From: Candidatus Poribacteria bacterium | GTDB lineage: Bacteria; Poribacteria; WGA-4E; WGA-3G | Assembly (NCBI GenBank): GCA_022825825.1 | Contig: JAJDWA010000022.1 | Span: forward strand, 1-64,000 | DNA length: 64,000 nt | Direction: 5' to 3' | Made by a program: the position numbers and the translations under genes | Shown: piece after piece, positions 55,903-64,000 of the stretch | Layout: each line of letters begins with the position of its first letter | Position numbering within the stretch: the stretch's first letter is position 1 | The notes under the pieces: generated by a model | The model's input: only the letters and a program-made list of their open reading frames with translations | Databases searched by the model: none | What the model was told of the DNA's origin: nothing

Positions 55903-56823
55903 TTAATTCTCAGTATCACTTTCCGATTCAATCGTTTTGATTTCATATCTTTTTAATTCCAATGTTCTCTCAGTAGGAGGAGGTAGATCTATAGGAAGAT
56001 CAACATCATCTGATAACATGTCTAAGAACATGTGTCCCGATTTTTGATGTAATTGGACGATTCCAACGTTAGGGGCAAACCAAACTGTCGTTACGGTTTC
56101 TCCTGGAGGACCTACATCATCTTCATCAGCAGGTGGAAGGGGTGGCGTAAAAACTGCCTTTGTTTTTGTGCGATATTCAACTTTCAAACAGTCTTCAAAC
56201 GTGCCAGCAATTGTTTCAACAGTTTCAGTGCCAAGCACCATTCCTGTTTCTATAATCGTGAAATCCATCACCAATTGTTTATTCTCTGGAACGCCCTCCC
56301 CTTCCATGATCATCTTAGCATTGACTTTGACTTTGACTTGGACGTCCCATTCTTCATCTACCGCGACATTTTCAGGCAGCAGCAATAAATCTTCTTGTCC
56401 CTGTGCCTCAACGTCAGCAATACTAAAGGCCCCTATCCCTCGCGGACCTAGTGCTTTTAATAGTTCAGCAAAAATATCCATTTCCTTTTTAAGACGCGCT
56501 TCGGCGGCATTCTCTACCGCTTCGTCAACAACAAGTGTGATCCCCGCATCACTGATTTGATATAAAAAGGGATGGATAAAGGGGGTATAATCTATCCAAT
56601 CTTCTAACTCAGGGTCATAACTAAAGGCATGATACATTTCACCAGCAATCTCTTCGCCTTCAATTGAATAACGTGTCAACTCATTTTTATCCTGATCTTC
56701 ATAAACCCAATAACTTCCAAGTGTGCTTGGAAAATATTTATTCGCAGATTCATCTCCCAGCAGTATCCCATTAAAGCCAAAGATGAATAAAAGTATTAAA
56801 ATGATGTTCAGTCTTTTTAACAT
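55903..56823 (-). CDS. Secreted protein of unknown function between two MITE copies
   Basis: 306 residues. Signal peptide 1-23 (LNIILILLFIFGFNGILLG), then YFPSTLGSYWVYEDQD, a pattern common in secreted proteins that resemble lipocalin/DUF3108 or outer-membrane-lipoprotein-associated folds; later TTVWFAPNVGIVQLHQKSG. No catalytic motif seen. The stop codon lies 2 bp inside the end of one MITE copy and the other copy starts 50 bp upstream of the ATG, so the gene sits in a bounded ~1.2-kb unit. AGGAAAT before the ATG. Confidence 0.7.
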   Translation of the reverse strand: MLKRLNIILILLFIFGFNGILLGDESANKYFPSTLGSYWVYEDQDKNELTRYSIEGEEIAGEMYHAFSYDPELEDWIDYTPFIHPFLYQISDAGITLVVDEAVENAAEARLKKEMDIFAELLKALGPRGIGAFSIADVEAQGQEDLLLLPENVAVDEEWDVQVKVKVNAKMIMEGEGVPENKQLVMDFTIIETGMVLGTETVETIAGTFEDCLKVEYRTKTKAVFTPPLPPADEDDVGPPGETVTTVWFAPNVGIVQLHQKSGHMFLDMLSDDVDLPIDLPPPTERTLELKRYEIKTIESESDTEN

Positions 56824-56871
56824 GAAATTTCCTCCAATTGATCGGAAAATGATGTCTTAATTCTTGTGTAT

Positions 56872-57000
56872 GGGCCCAAGTTACTACCTTGTCCCACAAA
56901 CTTTCCAGTTTGTGGGACAAAATCTTGGTGAATAATAAACCATTCACGATTAAAAACAGTGTTTACATGTCTAAAATCTTATAAGTAGCAACTTGAGTTA
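56872..57000. repeat. MITE-like element, copy 2 of a flanking pair
   Basis: Same structure as the 55772 copy: left end CCCAAGTTACTACC, hairpin at 56889-56920, right end GTAGCAACTTGAGTTA. Direct orientation relative to copy 1, separated by 1.1 kb. Confidence 0.85.
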
Positions 57001-57139
57001 ATAATATAACAAATTCTACATAAAAATAGCAAAATAGCAAGTATTTTTTGATTGGAGGAATAGATCCAAAAATTCGGCTGTTTTCATCATGATTCTTACT
57101 ATTTATTACAGGTTTGATATGCAAAAATCGTTGTTTAGG

Positions 57140-59200
57140 TTACTTCACCTTGATGACAACAAATGTCACATCATCTGCCTGTGGTTCTCCGTCTGCCCAC
57201 GAAGTGCTTTCTCTAAAGAGATGTTTGATTATTGCTTTTGGAGATTTGTCTGCAACTTCTGCAAAAAGTTCTCTTGTCTTTGGATAGTCTAACATCTCGT
57301 TTTCGGGATTCAACATTTCTGGCAGACCATCACTCATCAGCAGGACAGTATCACCTGACTGGAGTTCAAACGTTAACTCTTGTCTATCAGCGCCAATAAC
57401 CCCGCCCAACGGCATCCCTTCAAGAAGTATCTCCTCAACACGGTTTTCATTTGCTTGATAGAGCAGAACAGGCGGCATTCCTGCGTTTGTCAGTGTCAGT
57501 TTATTGTCGTTGAACGTAGCGAGTGTCATTGCCATGTATAACCTTTTGAGGTTCATACTTTTAATACCTTGCGAAATGCGTTCAAGCGTTTCTAAGTTTC
57601 CTGCTCCAAGTGCTGATGTTTTGAAAAGACTCTTGACGGCGGAAACGACGAGTCCTGCGTTCATACCGTGTCCTGTGGCATCTCCAATAGCGATAGTAAG
57701 TTGACCGTCGTCAGTGAGATTGAAATCATAATAGTCGCCGCCCACCTCTGTTGCGGGGCGCATTTCAAAGGCGACATCAAGATTCGGAAGTTCAGGTGGA
57801 GCTTGCGGCAGCATTGACATCTGGAGTTCACGCGCTTCTTCCAATTCCTCTGTTTTGCGGGTGTTTTCAACTTCCAAGAGTTGGCGTTCAAGTTCCTCTG
57901 TCTCAAGTTTTCGTCTGGTTCGGGAAACGTTTCGTGCAAGATACACCGACATGGAAAAAAGTGGTGCAAGGAATATTATGAGTATTCCCAATTCCCAAGT
58001 AATATTGTAGCCTGTTCGTGAAACGATAAAACCAAATATGTATGGAAGGATAAAAGGCGAGAGCGAACCAAGCCCAAATATCCACGCGCCATCTTTTTTC
58101 TTAAAGATAGCAACAATTATCACTCGAACCATTTCTAAAAACGTTAAAATCGTAAACAATAATAAAAGATAAGCTGTTCCTTCTGTGCTGACGTTAAATG
58201 AATTGACACTCGTAATATCAAAATCAAAGATGGCTTTACCTATATCAGAGAGACTAACTAAAAGGGTGATAACCCATCCAATTAGAAAGAGCCAAAAGAG
58301 TTTGGGCAACTTCGAATAAAAAAGCGTATACAGAAATAACATTCCTGATAAAGAGATTAGTACATAAACGCCAATAAGTAACCGAATCAGATATAGAAGT
58401 TGTGTCGCACTTGTTGTTAATATGACAAATTGGAAGAGAATAAAAATAAATGCACCGATACTTCCTGTTAATAAAGCAAAATAGAGGTTTTCCCTTGCCC
58501 GGGGATAAAAGAAAAATAGTAGTAAATGCTGCAACATCAGAAAGATGGGAATTGCTGTCCACACCATCTGCGAAGTGGTGCCTTGGCGAACCATGGTGAC
58601 ACGCGATTTGATGCTTTCATTCAGTGGTGCAACTACAAACCCAAAGCCAAGCACTGGTGTTCTCTGATAAGATGAGAAATTGGAATACCGAACTGCAATG
58701 ACATGGTCGGTTTTACCGGAAAACGAGATGACCTGCGGGTTTCGCTCCCAATAGGGTTTCTCTTCCTCTTTCCGCGTTCCGACTTTACCGATGGAATAAA
58801 GCAACTCGCCATCAAGATAGATTTCAGAAGCACCCGCCTGATATGCCACATGGAGTGCCAAAGGCATATTCTTGAGTTGTTCATCCTGAACAGTAAGATG
58901 TAACCTAAACCACCCAATGCCTTCCCATCCGCTTTCGGGGAGTTCATTTTGAGATAGCAGGGTGCTAACGGATTCCCAATCAGTATCGTCGTAAGCCGGA
59001 TTCGCCCATTCTGGATTATCACCTGGATGATACTTCCATGGGGATTTGAGCCAATTCATTGTTCCTGAGCGCACAGCGTCTAACGTCAGCACAAGTTTGC
59101 CGGTGACCGGTACAGGTTCGGTGTCTTGTGCTACTGCTTGGGCAATGAATCCAAATGCCGCTAAAATGAGATAGGATATTAAAATAATCTTGTGTTTCAT
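57140..59200 (-). CDS. 7TM receptor-type SpoIIE/PP2C phosphatase, copy 2
   Basis: Same architecture as copy 1: signal peptide, beta-sandwich with ASEIYLDGELLYSIGKV, seven helices, coiled coil and SpoIIE domain (MRPATEVGGDYYDF, DATGHGMNAGLV, MSDGLPEMLN). The linker and phosphatase parts are almost identical between copies; the helices and the extreme N terminus differ more, consistent with divergence of the sensing part or with gene conversion of the enzyme half. Divergent from an intact DUF488 gene. Confidence 0.92.
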   Translation of the reverse strand: MKHKIILISYLILAAFGFIAQAVAQDTEPVPVTGKLVLTLDAVRSGTMNWLKSPWKYHPGDNPEWANPAYDDTDWESVSTLLSQNELPESGWEGIGWFRLHLTVQDEQLKNMPLALHVAYQAGASEIYLDGELLYSIGKVGTRKEEEKPYWERNPQVISFSGKTDHVIAVRYSNFSSYQRTPVLGFGFVVAPLNESIKSRVTMVRQGTTSQMVWTAIPIFLMLQHLLLFFFYPRARENLYFALLTGSIGAFIFILFQFVILTTSATQLLYLIRLLIGVYVLISLSGMLFLYTLFYSKLPKLFWLFLIGWVITLLVSLSDIGKAIFDFDITSVNSFNVSTEGTAYLLLLFTILTFLEMVRVIIVAIFKKKDGAWIFGLGSLSPFILPYIFGFIVSRTGYNITWELGILIIFLAPLFSMSVYLARNVSRTRRKLETEELERQLLEVENTRKTEELEEARELQMSMLPQAPPELPNLDVAFEMRPATEVGGDYYDFNLTDDGQLTIAIGDATGHGMNAGLVVSAVKSLFKTSALGAGNLETLERISQGIKSMNLKRLYMAMTLATFNDNKLTLTNAGMPPVLLYQANENRVEEILLEGMPLGGVIGADRQELTFELQSGDTVLLMSDGLPEMLNPENEMLDYPKTRELFAEVADKSPKAIIKHLFRESTSWADGEPQADDVTFVVIKVK

Positions 59201-59299
59201 AAGGGATTGCTTCCGTGAGTTTTAAAAATATAACAAATTCTCTATGAAGATGGCAAGGATATTTTGAGGTGGAAGTCGTACAACAGAAACAAAATTTGA

Positions 59300-59328
59300 T
59301 TGTTTTCTGGCGGGGCATGTGATATTAT
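59300..59328 (+). promoter_or_regulatory. Promoter of DUF488 copy 2, leaderless arrangement
   Basis: TTGTTT, 17 bp, TATTAT (59323-59328); ATG 59338 follows by nine bases, and no Shine-Dalgarno sequence is present. Confidence 0.55.
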
Positions 59329-59337
59329 CTGTCTATT

Positions 59338-59874
59338 ATGGAAAGAACAACAGACACTATCCCAATTTGGACGATAGGTTACGGCAGCCGTTCGATAGCA
59401 GAGTTCATTGAGGTGCTACAGCAATATGAGATTGCCTATCTCATTGATGTCCGCTCAGTGCCGCATTCGGGTTATAAGCCGGAATTTTCCAAAAAGCCGC
59501 TTGCCAACGAACTGGAACAGCACGGTATTCGTTATGTATATATGGGAGATCTACTCGGAGGGAAACCTGATGATGAATCGTGTTATGTCAACGGTGTTGT
59601 TGATTACGAAAAGGTGCAGAATGCGGAATTTTTTCAGCGCGGTATTGAACGTCTTCGGACTGCTTTCTCGCAACAACAGCGCGTGGCACTGATGTGCAGT
59701 GAGGGAAAACCTGAACATTGCCACCGATGTAAACTTATCGGTGTTACCCTCACTCATCAGGATTTACCTGTGGTTCATATTGATGAGAACAGTGAGCAGA
59801 TAACGCAGGAACAGGTGATTGAACGTATTACGGGTGGGCAGATGAATCTTTTTGGGGAGGAGACGTTTCACTAA
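59338..59874 (+). CDS. DUF488 family protein, intact copy 2
   Basis: 178 residues. DUF488 motifs: IPIWTIGYGSRSI, AYLIDVRSVPHSGYKPEFSK, YMGDLLGGKPDD, and the CSEGKPEHCHRCKL cysteine segment lost from copy 1. Function of the family is not established, though structures suggest a nucleotide- or small-molecule-related role. Divergent from its phosphatase neighbour, suggesting common control. Its 3' end overlaps the 3' end of the convergent FokI-like gene (stop 59828) by about 47 bp. Confidence 0.88.
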   Translation: MERTTDTIPIWTIGYGSRSIAEFIEVLQQYEIAYLIDVRSVPHSGYKPEFSKKPLANELEQHGIRYVYMGDLLGGKPDDESCYVNGVVDYEKVQNAEFFQRGIERLRTAFSQQQRVALMCSEGKPEHCHRCKLIGVTLTHQDLPVVHIDENSEQITQEQVIERITGGQMNLFGEETFH

Positions 59875-61597
59875 TTTTTACCTCGGAAAGACAGCTAAAT
59901 TTTTCTCCCACATCTTGTAGATTGACTTTCTCTTTCGCGATTTCCTCTGCTAACAGTAACAAATTGAAAGATGTAATAGCGGCACCAGCAGTTTCATGAG
60001 TTGATCTTGATATCCGTTGCAATTGACTTTCATATTGTCCACCAAACTTACCAGACACGAATAAAAACTTAAACAAGTTAATATCAGAAGGAAAATGTTC
60101 CCACCATTTTGAGGAATGAATCGGATCTCGTTGGATGTTTTCGTTAATGTAACGTGTCATTTTATCTCGTTCCGCAGCAGGAATGTTAAAGTTTTTGCTA
60201 TACGCCTTGGTATCAATGATAATACCATAATCTTCCGCTAGTTCTCGCGTGAAAATTAAACCATCTGGACGATCTGCCTCACCTAAACGAAGTCCGTCAA
60301 ATCCACACTGATCTACAAGAAGTTCAACTGTTTTCATTTCAAATAATCGGCTGCCTTCTCGCCCTGAAAAACTCATCGGTATGAGAACAAGATAATCGTG
60401 AGAAACATGTTCTAATAGTTCTCGGCACCGATCAATGGAGTCTTGAATATCACTCTTGACTGTTTCTTCAGTTGCAAAGCTGGGAACTACCAAATTCTGA
60501 ATAGTATCTCGCAGAAAATATCCGTTTTGTTCTTGTTGAATATTAAGACCTATTTGTTCTAAACCCTTTAGGTCGTTGACGATAGTTGTTTCAGATTCGT
60601 TGAATCCTTTGTTTGTTAACGTTTGCTGCAATGCTTGTACCGGAAGACTTTTTTTGGTAATTTCTTGAAGAATGAGTGATCGCCGTGTCCGTATATAAGA
60701 GCGATCTTTTCCTTTAGTTGCCAACATTTCCCAAAACACATTCTTTGGAATCCGTTTTTGGATATTAGTCCCTAGTCCCCTCCTTCTTGCTTTTAAACCT
60801 GCTGGAGTAATCAAGTAGGATTGAGGTATAGAACTCTTATGCTCTTTTTTTCCAAAAGTAGTTACAACCTGTTTTTCTTCTTGTGTGACCCACCCCATAT
60901 ATTCAAGCCAGCGCGCAATCATTCGGGCGTACTTGTCCGATGTTCCTTCCCAGTCTGTAAGCATCTTGTTCTTCTTCTTTGGATCCTCTATCTGCGCGAG
61001 CGAATGGACTAAAATGTTCTGTGGTAAATTGGTAAACCCGTCTTCACCTACGAAACCGAGTTGTTTACCAATTTCAAATTTAGTTAGATGATCCCCATCG
61101 GCAAGTAGGTTTAACACACGCATTACAGGAGGATAAGAGAGAAACGCTTGGGAAAGAATTTCTTTTTCATCGGATGTATCGGGTTCCGTTTTCGTATACT
61201 TTAATCCAAATTCGGTGATCAAGAAACTATCTGAACCACTATCGTAATGAATGAATCCCAAGGCATGTGCCCATCTTATAAAATTGTCTGCTGGCCAATC
61301 TGAGATAAATTCACGTTTCTGCCCTTTGATAGCTGCTTGTATTATGCCATTGCAGCGTGAATCTTTACGCGGTGTAAAAGCAGTTCCCTTTAAGTCCTTA
61401 TATTTTAGTTTAAGTGGTATACGCTTAAGCTCTGAAATGAAATGATTACGTCCATCTTGTGTCTCAACAAGGGTTGGAATAAGCGTGTCGATTAATTCGC
61501 GATACGTTGTTGACTGATCGTCAAAGACCTCAACAGTTCTTCGGAGATTTTCTATTTTCCCTGGGTCCTGTATCCATCCAAATGTTCGGATTGCCAT
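59828..61597 (-). CDS. FokI-family type IIS restriction endonuclease
   Basis: 589 residues against 583 for FokI. The N-terminal recognition part follows FokI closely (RTFGWIQDPGKIENLRR, FIRWAHALGFIHYD, LTKFEIGKQLGF, FWEMLATKGK). The C-terminal cleavage domain has Asp445, Asp462 and Lys464 (PDGLIFT ... IIIDTKAYS) with the same spacing as FokI Asp450/Asp467/Lys469. Asp478 and Arg482 fall on the FokI dimer-interface residues Asp483 and Arg487. So it should cut as a dimer outside an asymmetric site; the site in FokI is GGATG, but sharing of specificity is not proven. The gene follows two methyltransferase genes at 2 bp. Confidence 0.95.
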   Translation of the reverse strand: MAIRTFGWIQDPGKIENLRRTVEVFDDQSTTYRELIDTLIPTLVETQDGRNHFISELKRIPLKLKYKDLKGTAFTPRKDSRCNGIIQAAIKGQKREFISDWPADNFIRWAHALGFIHYDSGSDSFLITEFGLKYTKTEPDTSDEKEILSQAFLSYPPVMRVLNLLADGDHLTKFEIGKQLGFVGEDGFTNLPQNILVHSLAQIEDPKKKNKMLTDWEGTSDKYARMIARWLEYMGWVTQEEKQVVTTFGKKEHKSSIPQSYLITPAGLKARRRGLGTNIQKRIPKNVFWEMLATKGKDRSYIRTRRSLILQEITKKSLPVQALQQTLTNKGFNESETTIVNDLKGLEQIGLNIQQEQNGYFLRDTIQNLVVPSFATEETVKSDIQDSIDRCRELLEHVSHDYLVLIPMSFSGREGSRLFEMKTVELLVDQCGFDGLRLGEADRPDGLIFTRELAEDYGIIIDTKAYSKNFNIPAAERDKMTRYINENIQRDPIHSSKWWEHFPSDINLFKFLFVSGKFGGQYESQLQRISRSTHETAGAAITSFNLLLLAEEIAKEKVNLQDVGEKFSCLSEVKISETSPPQKDSSAHP

Positions 61598-61599
61598 AC

Positions 61600-62550
61600 C
61601 TATTTTTCCTTCCGAAAGATTAGAATGAACTGATGCAGTTGATTGGACACATAAGCATACGGATAACCAAAGGGATAGAGTTTTTGAGTCTTGTCATACC
61701 AAATTTTATAACCTCTGAACCGAAGATTAGGTATTTGTACCAATGTATTGACAACGTCAGCATGGATTAGGTTAAGATTTTCAGCAGTAGGTTGTAGGTC
61801 TTTACAAAAAACTATCACATATCCTTTGACTTTTAGAAATTTCATGGACTGCGCTATGACAGACTTCAAAGCATCGTAAAACTGTTCAGGTAGCATGTTC
61901 CCAAGATCATTATATTCGTTTGTAAAAGGAGTTGGAGAGTCATCTCCTGTTTTCTTTTTGCGTTCGCCAGTCCGTTTTTTTGTGAGCATATTTCCATACG
62001 GAGGATCCGTCAGGACAAGGTCAAACAAGTAATCCTTGCCGTTGATGATGTTTTCAAGCTGTAAAGCATTTCCTTTGTAAACTACTTGAGGTTTTAAACC
62101 TAAATCCTCGGAAGCTTTTTGGTACAAGTCAAGGTAGTCTTGAGATAAATCTACCCCTACACCGTGACGATTTGCCATTGAACAAGCTAACAATGTTCCT
62201 CCAACACCGACAAACGGATCTAGGACGCTACCATTCTGCTTTGTGAAAAATTCTATCAATTGTCTCATTAGTTGAGGTGGTTTCGGAGAGGGATGTTTCT
62301 TGCGGATGTGGTGCGCGTGGCTCGCTTCACCAGAAGTAGGGAAATATGTGTCAATGATCGGTTCCTGATGTTCTGCCCATTGTTGTTCTGACAAATCGTT
62401 GAGCTGCTCACCAGTCATGAGAGTAGGTTCACCCTCAATCAATTCAATTGAGTTTAAAAAATAGACCCACTCTTTGCCCGTAAGATCGTTGAGCTTATTT
62501 CGCTCATCATATTTGCCATTTTGTGTCTTCTCTTCACTTCGTTTGGACAT
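61600..62550 (-). CDS. DNA methyltransferase 2 of the FokI-type system
   Basis: Amino-methyltransferase with motif I LDPFVGVGGTLLACSMA near residue 135 followed by motif IV LTDPPYGNML near residue 210, an alpha/gamma-like order. 316 residues. Its start overlaps the end of the preceding methyltransferase by 17 bp, and it is 2 bp upstream of the FokI-like gene. It presumably protects one strand of the asymmetric site; which strand cannot be told. It is not related to methyltransferase 1 at sequence level. Confidence 0.9.
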   Translation of the reverse strand: MSKRSEEKTQNGKYDERNKLNDLTGKEWVYFLNSIELIEGEPTLMTGEQLNDLSEQQWAEHQEPIIDTYFPTSGEASHAHHIRKKHPSPKPPQLMRQLIEFFTKQNGSVLDPFVGVGGTLLACSMANRHGVGVDLSQDYLDLYQKASEDLGLKPQVVYKGNALQLENIINGKDYLFDLVLTDPPYGNMLTKKRTGERKKKTGDDSPTPFTNEYNDLGNMLPEQFYDALKSVIAQSMKFLKVKGYVIVFCKDLQPTAENLNLIHADVVNTLVQIPNLRFRGYKIWYDKTQKLYPFGYPYAYVSNQLHQFILIFRKEK

Positions 62551-63604
62551 AAAATAAATACTCTTGAACAGTCTTTTTGTTTTTTAATCTACCACTTGAA
62601 TTGCTTTTGAAGCGACGATAATCTATCGGAATTACTTCTGGTTTTTCCCCTTTTAGACCCAGAACATAACTTATTTCATCTTCACTCATGATGCCTTCAC
62701 TATTATAACTTATAATAATATGTTTTGCTTTTGCTTTTGATATTAAATCTGCAAACGCTTTCAGACACTCAGATTTTGAGCAGTAAGCGGATTTCTCTGA
62801 TTCTGAATATTGACGCAAACCGGTTTTACCATAAACGTGCGGATTATCATATCTTGCTATTGTTTCAAGGAGATGATAGTTTGTAATATATTGGCGGCTA
62901 TTGTAGGGTGGGTCCAGGTAAAGGATATCACATTCAATTTGTTCTATTAGACTATTTGCATCTTCTTGATAGACAACGTGTTCCTTGTCTGATGGAATTG
63001 GAAAAAATGGTTTAAGTTTTAGAGTTTTATATGTTCTTGCGTCCCAATCTTTCAGATATGCGGCATAAGTTCCTGAAATGTTGGTCACTTTGGATACTGC
63101 TTCTAAAAGGGAAAGTAAAAGGACGTAATATTCTGCTTCAGTGGTAAGTTTATCCTGCCTCCACGTTTCAATCTGTTGTCTAATCACATCAATTTTCTTA
63201 CCGTTTCTATCGGAAAGGTACTTCCGTTTATATTCATTATCCCCACTTGGACAGTAGTTATTAAAGATAAAACCATCTGATGTGCCCTCAAGCTGATTCA
63301 AATAATTTAATGCCTTGAGGTAATTGCTTATCCCATCAAAGAGATTAGAAGAATCAGTTTCTGGAAGATTAGTCAATCGACTGAAGGTAGGTTTTTCGTT
63401 ATTTTGAATCAGCGCGCGCCCAAAAATGTAGGCTACGTAAAGCAGATCATTGGATATAATCTGAAATCCGAGTTTTTTAAAATGTGCCGCAACTGTATGT
63501 GTTCCCGCAAAAAGATCGCAAAACACACCATCCCTACCGCAGTTGCTCAGCGTTACTGCTTCAATATATGATAGGAGATTGTTCTTGCAGCCGATGTATC
63601 TCAT
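62534..63604 (-). CDS. DNA adenine methyltransferase 1 (D12 class) of the FokI-type system
   Basis: D12/Dam-class N6-adenine methyltransferase. Begins MRYIGCKNNLLSYIEAV (motif X), then FCDLFAGTHTVAAHF (motif I), and ILYLDPPYNSRQY (motif IV) near residue 230. 356 residues. M.FokI, the known partner of FokI, is a single protein with two fused D12-type halves; here the N-terminal-like half is a separate gene. First gene of the three-gene unit M1-M2-R. Confidence 0.92.
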   Translation of the reverse strand: MRYIGCKNNLLSYIEAVTLSNCGRDGVFCDLFAGTHTVAAHFKKLGFQIISNDLLYVAYIFGRALIQNNEKPTFSRLTNLPETDSSNLFDGISNYLKALNYLNQLEGTSDGFIFNNYCPSGDNEYKRKYLSDRNGKKIDVIRQQIETWRQDKLTTEAEYYVLLLSLLEAVSKVTNISGTYAAYLKDWDARTYKTLKLKPFFPIPSDKEHVVYQEDANSLIEQIECDILYLDPPYNSRQYITNYHLLETIARYDNPHVYGKTGLRQYSESEKSAYCSKSECLKAFADLISKAKAKHIIISYNSEGIMSEDEISYVLGLKGEKPEVIPIDYRRFKSNSSGRLKNKKTVQEYLFYVQTK

Positions 63605-64000
63605 AATTTATAGTCTTGAAATTCTGATAGATAAGGTTTTCTCTGCTTCAGAGGATGTTCACAAACTGTAAGCAATTGAACATAGTATTGCACAATCTAA
63701 GTAGTCAACAGCCACAATCTTTGATGCCGAATCTAATATTTTATTATACATTTTATCGTAGGAAAAAACAAACCAAAACCGTAAGCATTGTTGAGTTTTA
63801 TAAACATGCCCCCTCTACGAACTTGTGACTTCCCAATGGCATCTCTGGCATCACAGGAATGACATAACTCCGAATCGTCAATCCTTCAATCGTTTCTGTT
63901 TCAACACGCAGCTCTGGATTCTCACGATAATCAAAAACAATGTAGTACCGCTTCTTTATGCTTTCGGTTTAAAGGTTTTCCTGATACGATAGAGATAAAT
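63605..64000. other. Terminal gap with a gene fragment
   Basis: Upstream side of the restriction system operon. The stretch 63798-63960 on the minus strand encodes about 50 residues (RYYIVFDYRENPELRVETET ... to MPLGSHKFVEGACL) before a stop, with no start codon visible and a stop upstream in frame; it may be a remnant of a gene. A different frame from 64000 to about 63960 ends in a stop and could be the tail of a gene beyond the window. Confidence 0.35.

Overview
The window reads as a chromosomal segment of a diderm, sponge-symbiont-like bacterium. My best guess is Candidatus Poribacteria or a close relative. This is inference from the gene mix: phytanoyl-CoA dioxygenase paralogues, a sulfatase beside its maturase, Gfo/Idh/MocA and medium-chain dehydrogenases, SpoIIE/7TM phosphatases, Q-rich DUF4175 protein, and many short palindromic intergenic repeats. 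LpxI and lipoproteins argue for an outer membrane. No rRNA, tRNA, CRISPR array, phage or intact insertion sequence was seen.

Layout. 0.2-9.5 kb (mostly minus): obg-proB, two paralogous lipoproteins (one with an expanded repeat linker), a small zinc-ribbon membrane protein, endonuclease IV, a sugar/polyol dehydrogenase pair, and a decayed ISKra4-like transposase. 9.6-18.3 kb: a textbook sigma-54 promoter before a secreted beta-propeller gene, then a minus-strand operon glpK-histidine kinase-sigma-54 activator, and a glycoside-hydrolase-like gene. 18.3-21.6 kb (plus): FtsX/MacB-type permease, lpxI, a 7Fe ferredoxin with a strong promoter, and a DUF971 protein. 21.7-30 kb: YkgJ-type protein coupled to an unusual cold-shock/tandem-Hfq-like fusion, amidohydrolase, mtnA, a DNA methyltransferase with a nuclease-like tail, and an acetolactate-synthase-like enzyme. 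30-45 kb: subtilase, HEAT/TPR protein, peptide-type solute-binding protein, 2-hydroxyacid dehydrogenase, anaerobic sulfatase maturase plus sulfatase, PhyH enzyme, and two tandem secreted paralogues. 45-59.9 kb: an AAA ATPase/DUF4276 pair, PhyH, a small membrane protein, PPK2, DUF4175, then two copies of a [7TM-SpoIIE phosphatase <-> DUF488] module separated by a MITE-bounded insert. 59.8-63.6 kb: a complete FokI-type restriction-modification system (two separate methyltransferases plus nuclease).

The most notable items are the FokI homologue with catalytic and dimer-interface residues in register and with a split methyltransferase pair; the cold-shock domain fused to two Hfq/Sm-like domains; the AAA/DUF4276 putative defence pair; the sigma-54 promoter with upstream tandem repeats close to a sigma-54 activator gene; and a dispersed repeat family whose hairpin stems change sequence by paired substitutions while the loop stays TTTCC-like.
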